From positions 1-8,983 of the forward strand of contig JAAZFK010000287.1 of the NCBI GenBank assembly GCA_012511735.1: a stretch of DNA of 8,983 nucleotides, in the 5' to 3' direction. A model generated the notes under the pieces. That model saw only the letters and a program-made list of their open reading frames with translations, did not search any database and was not told the DNA's origin. The position numbers were made by a program, and so were the translations under genes. Shown here one piece after another: positions 6,015 through 8,983 of this stretch (its first letter is position 1; the number at the start of each line of letters is the position of its first letter). This stretch comes from Clostridiaceae bacterium (lineage in GTDB: Bacteria > Bacillota > Clostridia > Saccharofermentanales > DTU023).

Positions 6015-8023
6015 AGTCTCTCCTCCCTGAAGGCCTTGGAGCGGCTAAAACCAACCCAGGCAATGAAGATCAGCACCAGTGAAACGATCAGGGTGATGGC
6101 CGATCCGATTCCCTGATATTGCTTTTGAATGGTCAGTTTATAAATATATGAGATCAAAAGATCTGATGAACCGGCGATGTTGCCGTACTTGGTCGGCTCG
6201 AAGGGACCTCCCCCGTTGAAGAGGTAAATGATCGAGAAATTGTTGAAGTTGAAGGTGTACTGGCCGATCATGAGGGGAGCCGTCTGGAAAAGCAGGATGG
6301 GAATGGTAATGTGCCGTGTGGCTTGGAATCCCGTCGCGCCGTCAATCCTGGCCGCCTCGTAAAGATCTTTGGGGATCCCCTGGAGGATACCCGTGCATAA
6401 AAGGAAGACATATGAGCTCCCCAGCCAGCCCTGCAGGAGGATCAGTACGATCCGGGTGCCCCAGGTCGAATACTTGATGTTGGTGATCTGTCCCGTCAGG
6501 GAAGAGAGCACGCTGGTCAGGGGACCGTCCGGCGAGAACATGATGGAGAAGAACATGATGGTGATAAAGGCGGGAACCGCCCAGGGCAAAAGATAGACGG
6601 TACGGAAAAGACGTTTACCGTAAATGCGATCCTGATTGACCAGGAGCGCCAGAACGAAACCGATCAGGATAGCAAGCGAAGTGGCAAAGAGTGTCCATAT
6701 CACCGTCCAGCCGGTGATATGCCAGAAAGGACCACCCGCGATGCCCTGCCCCAGCACGATTTGCTTATAATTGGCAAGCCCTGCCCAGCTGAATTTCGAC
6801 TGATGGGAGGGGTCGTAGTTGGTGAAGGAAATCAGGATGGTGACCGCGATCGGCAGGAGCACGATGAACAAGGTCACCAGGGCTGCGGGCGCTGACGCGA
6901 AAAAGGGAAAACCGTTACGCCTGACGGAGGTCCGGGTCTCAAACCAGTTGGCCCGCCGGATCCCCCGGATCATTTGTTTTTCAACCCGCCGGACATCGCG
7001 AAAAGACTGGTAGAGAAGGAGGAGCCCCATGACCAGCAAAATAATGGCGATGACACCCTCCACCATGAAGATAACCGAGCGATCCAGGCGGCTGCCATCC
7101 TGAGCCAATGAAACCAGGCCAAAGAGGCCCTTGCCCCGATAATTACCGCGGCCCAGGGCGTAGGGAATCGCGACCAGATAGAGGAAAAGTGACCCGATGA
7201 AGAAAAAGAGAGCCTTGATGCCTTGACCCACAACCAGCTGTCCCAGACCGGGCAGCGGCCAAGTCAGGTAAGAGATCAGAGGCTTTCGCCTGGTGGTCTC
7301 GACCGGGGTTTTCCGCCGCAAATCCGATAAGTCGGAATTGAGAACACGCAAATGACTTTTTCTGTCCTGGCGGAGCCGATGCCTGGCGTAGCGCAAGCGC
7401 TCCTTTTCTGCATTAACCGGAAGTTGTCGGCGCAGGACACGGATTTGATCTCTGGCAGCCAGAGCGTCTTCTCTTTTTTCATTGGAAAAGGCCTTGGCTG
7501 AAATCATCCTTTTCTTGTAAGCTGCCTTGAGCTCCTTATTTTCCTGGTCCAGCTGAGCCAGCCTCTCTTTTCGAAGGCGCCTGAACTCAGCCACTTCCTC
7601 CTTTTGGCCTGTTTTTTTCGCCTCGATCAAGGCCTTCTTTGTCTGGTCGCGCAGATCCAGCATCTGGCGCCGTCCGGCGGCAATCTCCGGAAGCTGGTCA
7701 GCGATCTCAAGGTTTTGTCTGTAATCGAGTTCAAAGTCATAATCGAGATCCACCAGCGGCTGATAAAAAGCGGCCAGCGCTTCACTTTCATTGGCGGCCG
7801 CCAGCCAGTGGCGGATGGAACGATCCGGATCGTCGACAGACTGAAGAAAGGTACTTTTCCTTTCAGCTTTTTGGGCAAGAAAGGCTTTTTCAGCGGTCCG
7901 TGCTTCCTGAATGCGCTCTTTGTAGGCCTGGATCGCTACTTCATCCGCATCTCTTGTGAGCAGAAGGTTTTTTCTCGGATATTGGTTACCGATGTCGTCA
8001 ACGACGGTCTTTGGATAACTCAT
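6011..8023 (-). CDS. malF: Maltodextrin-type ABC transporter permease MalF with long N-terminal extension
   Basis: The 670-residue product is much longer than the roughly 300-500 residues usual for MalF-type permeases. Residues about 375-670 are the permease core with six membrane segments and the coupling loop LYEAARIDGATGFQATRHIT (554-573), an intact EAA...G motif that docks on the ATPase. Before it come two extra parts. Residues 1-245 are soluble and very rich in Arg, Lys, Glu, Gln and Ala, with long helical runs (about 28-60 and 115-235) that look like coiled coil. Residues 248-345 hold two membrane segments led by WPLPGLGQLVVGQGIK (255-270), a PGLGQ-type membrane entry motif. The ATG at 8023 follows AGAGG by six bases; longer in-frame starts (8092) lie inside the upstream gene and lack this. 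It overlaps the preceding gene by 26 bases and malG by four. The extension's function is unknown; a cytoplasmic scaffold or regulator contact is a guess. Confidence 0.9.
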   Translation of the reverse strand: MSYPKTVVDDIGNQYPRKNLLLTRDADEVAIQAYKERIQEARTAEKAFLAQKAERKSTFLQSVDDPDRSIRHWLAAANESEALAAFYQPLVDLDYDFELDYRQNLEIADQLPEIAAGRRQMLDLRDQTKKALIEAKKTGQKEEVAEFRRLRKERLAQLDQENKELKAAYKKRMISAKAFSNEKREDALAARDQIRVLRRQLPVNAEKERLRYARHRLRQDRKSHLRVLNSDLSDLRRKTPVETTRRKPLISYLTWPLPGLGQLVVGQGIKALFFFIGSLFLYLVAIPYALGRGNYRGKGLFGLVSLAQDGSRLDRSVIFMVEGVIAIILLVMGLLLLYQSFRDVRRVEKQMIRGIRRANWFETRTSVRRNGFPFFASAPAALVTLFIVLLPIAVTILISFTNYDPSHQSKFSWAGLANYKQIVLGQGIAGGPFWHITGWTVIWTLFATSLAILIGFVLALLVNQDRIYGKRLFRTVYLLPWAVPAFITIMFFSIMFSPDGPLTSVLSSLTGQITNIKYSTWGTRIVLILLQGWLGSSYVFLLCTGILQGIPKDLYEAARIDGATGFQATRHITIPILLFQTAPLMIGQYTFNFNNFSIIYLFNGGGPFEPTKYGNIAGSSDLLISYIYKLTIQKQYQGIGSAITLIVSLVLIFIAWVGFSRSKAFREERL

Positions 8024-8483
8024 GCGCGTCCTCTCTCTCAGATGTCCCCCGCTCAAGCCGACGGATGTTAATGACAACAAGGAACAATCCAATCCATAAA
8101 AGCAAGGTCAGATACCAGGCGGGCGAAGCCGTTTCAAAAGTCAGGAACTTCCAGATAGCCGACATCAGGACCACCGCGCCCCAGATCAGGCGATAGCTGG
8201 CGGGAGTCCCCAGGCGTCTGATGGTGAAATAGCTGTAAAGAGCAAGGGAAACAGGGACGAGGATATCAAAAAAGAAACGGGTGAGCAGAAAGGCCGCGAA
8301 ATCCCCCGGACTACCGGCGGGAAACATCTCCTGCCAAACCTGATAAGCAACGGGTCCCAGGAGGATGATCGCCTCAAGGGAAGCAATCACAACAAGAGCA
8401 GCGCAAAAGGAGAGCAGGACAGTCAATTGCCGCCCATGTCGATACCGGGCGCGCCAATCTGCTTGTCGCCTGGCCTTTTTCAT
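7998..8483 (-). CDS. Small four-helix membrane protein of unknown function in the mal operon
   Basis: The 161-residue product has a basic N-terminus (MKKARRQADWRARYRHGR) and about four hydrophobic membrane segments near 20-43, 66-87, 97-116 and 122-140, followed by a charged tail (RRLERGTSEREDAHELSKDRR). The basic start and basic loop RRLG at 89-92 suggest both termini in the cytoplasm. The start is well supported: an AGGAGAGGGGG tract lies just upstream of the ATG at 8483. Its end overlaps the malF start by 26 bases, so it is expressed with the permease genes. I do not recognise the family and see no catalytic motif. Its place between binding protein and permease suggests an accessory role in the import system, which is inference from position only. 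Confidence 0.8.
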   Translation of the reverse strand: MKKARRQADWRARYRHGRQLTVLLSFCAALVVIASLEAIILLGPVAYQVWQEMFPAGSPGDFAAFLLTRFFFDILVPVSLALYSYFTIRRLGTPASYRLIWGAVVLMSAIWKFLTFETASPAWYLTLLLWIGLFLVVINIRRLERGTSEREDAHELSKDRR

Positions 8484-8537
8484 TCACACCCCCTCTCCTG
8501 CCTCAGTCCACTGACCTTCATCATAAACGAAAAGATG

Positions 8538-8581
8538 AAAAAAATTAATAAGGGCGGGAGAACCTGCAGGCTCTCCCGCCC
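8538..8581 (-). terminator. Intercistronic hairpin/terminator after malE
   Basis: On the minus strand a 13-pair stem (8581..8552) starts GGGCGGGAGA and closes over a TGCA tetraloop, with one G-U pair; it is followed by TTATTAATTTTTTTC. On the plus strand the G-U becomes an A-C mismatch and no T-run follows, so it is oriented for malE transcripts. It should end or stabilise most malE messages, with partial readthrough into the membrane-protein genes, as is common between a binding-protein gene and its permease genes. Confidence 0.85.
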
Positions 8582-8607
8582 AATTCCTTAATTCCTGATC
8601 AGATTTC

Positions 8608-8983
8608 CTATCTCAGATCGGCCATCATGGCATCGAAGGAAGCCTTGAGTTGTTGATACGCTTCCTCTGCGCCGGCGGGAACGACGCTGTTCCAGGAAAG
8701 AACCGCGTTTTTCCAGGTATCCCAAACAGGACCGAACTCCTGGAAGAGAGGCCTTCCCGGTGATACATGGAAGGAGTCAATCACCGCTTCGATGACCTTC
8801 TTATCAATCTCGTCCAGGTCAGAAGCGGCGTAAGCGTCGGCAGTCACATTCTCCAGGATCTTGCCGGTTGCCTTGAAAAGATCAACCGCGTAATCCGGAT
8901 TGACAATTTCACCGATCATGGCTTCCGCCAGGGCCACCTTGGCCGGATCTTCCTCAATGCGGGGGTTGATAGCCAGGCCCCAA
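8608..8983 (-). CDS. malE: Carbohydrate ABC transporter solute-binding protein, C-terminal part
   Basis: The frame enters at the right edge and stops at 8608; 124 C-terminal residues are visible, beginning WGLAINPRIEEDPAK. The pattern fits the last lobe of an extracellular maltose-type binding protein: a helix with ALAEAMIGEIVNPDYAVDLF, a helix KKVIEAVIDSFH, then the region RPLFQEFGPVWDTWKNAVLS and the final helix EEAYQQLKASFDAMMADLR. In family members this Trp-rich VWDxWxNA segment lines the C-terminal domain. It would capture the sugar outside the membrane and deliver it to MalF-MalG. The signal peptide, start and promoter are outside the window. The name malE rests on the operon context; another oligosaccharide is possible. 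Confidence 0.88.
   Translation of the reverse strand, partial: WGLAINPRIEEDPAKVALAEAMIGEIVNPDYAVDLFKATGKILENVTADAYAASDLDEIDKKVIEAVIDSFHVSPGRPLFQEFGPVWDTWKNAVLSWNSVVPAGAEEAYQQLKASFDAMMADLR

Noticed and set aside
8480..8524. 14-codon leader-peptide frame (MMKVSGLRQERGCE) whose TGA overlaps the start of the small membrane protein
   Set aside because: It has no ribosome binding site and its composition suggests nothing functional; the overlap can arise by chance.
8520..8525. TATGAT on the minus strand as an internal promoter after malE
   Set aside because: The -35 position reads TTAATT-like sequence inside the terminator tail; without a TG extension the call is too weak.
8521..8538. TCAT...ATGA around AAACGAAAAG as a catabolite-response element
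   Set aside because: The halves around CG are not inverted repeats and do not fit the cre consensus.

Overview
The window reads as chromosome from a Gram-positive, Clostridia-like member of the Bacillota. This is inferred from strong GGAGG-type ribosome binding sites, a consensus vegetative promoter, a lipoprotein CAP-domain protein of clostridial style, and a maltodextrin importer with its own MsmX/MalK-type ATPase. The exact lineage cannot be fixed from the sequence. TGA is a genuine stop here: malF ends with TGA inside a 4-base overlap with malG, and the CAP gene ends with TGA too.

Right half, all on the minus strand, read from right to left: the C-terminal part of a solute-binding protein (malE-like, running off the right edge), a strong intercistronic hairpin with a T-rich tail, a small four-helix membrane protein of unknown function, malF with an unusually long N-terminal extension, malG, and the ATPase msmX/malK. 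From the small membrane protein onward the genes overlap or nearly touch (26-base overlap, 4-base overlap, 9-base gap), so this is one translationally coupled import operon. The hairpin after malE fits the usual excess of binding protein over membrane parts.

Middle: a plus-strand gene for a degenerate relative of citrate lyase ligase (CitC). Its GNAT half is recognisable, but its nucleotidyltransferase half has lost the catalytic His motif and its C-terminal end. Its stop codon overlaps that of msmX tail to tail. Divergent from it is minus-strand malQ (4-alpha-glucanotransferase), which would process the imported maltodextrins in the cytoplasm. The 117-base gap between their starts holds a candidate promoter for each.

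Left: a plus-strand gene with a near-perfect promoter encodes a lipoprotein with a Ser/Thr/Pro-rich linker and two tandem CAP domains, but a single in-frame TGA separates the signal/linker part from the CAP part. The first 200 bases hold only weak signals: a possible minus-strand gene start leaving the left edge, and a possible extended -10 element.

Most worth a second look: the TGA-interrupted CAP lipoprotein (with a hairpin just after the TGA whose geometry recalls a bacterial SECIS element), the motif-less CitC paralogue sitting between transporter and malQ, the roughly 370-residue N-terminal extension of MalF, and the unknown membrane protein encoded between malE and malF.
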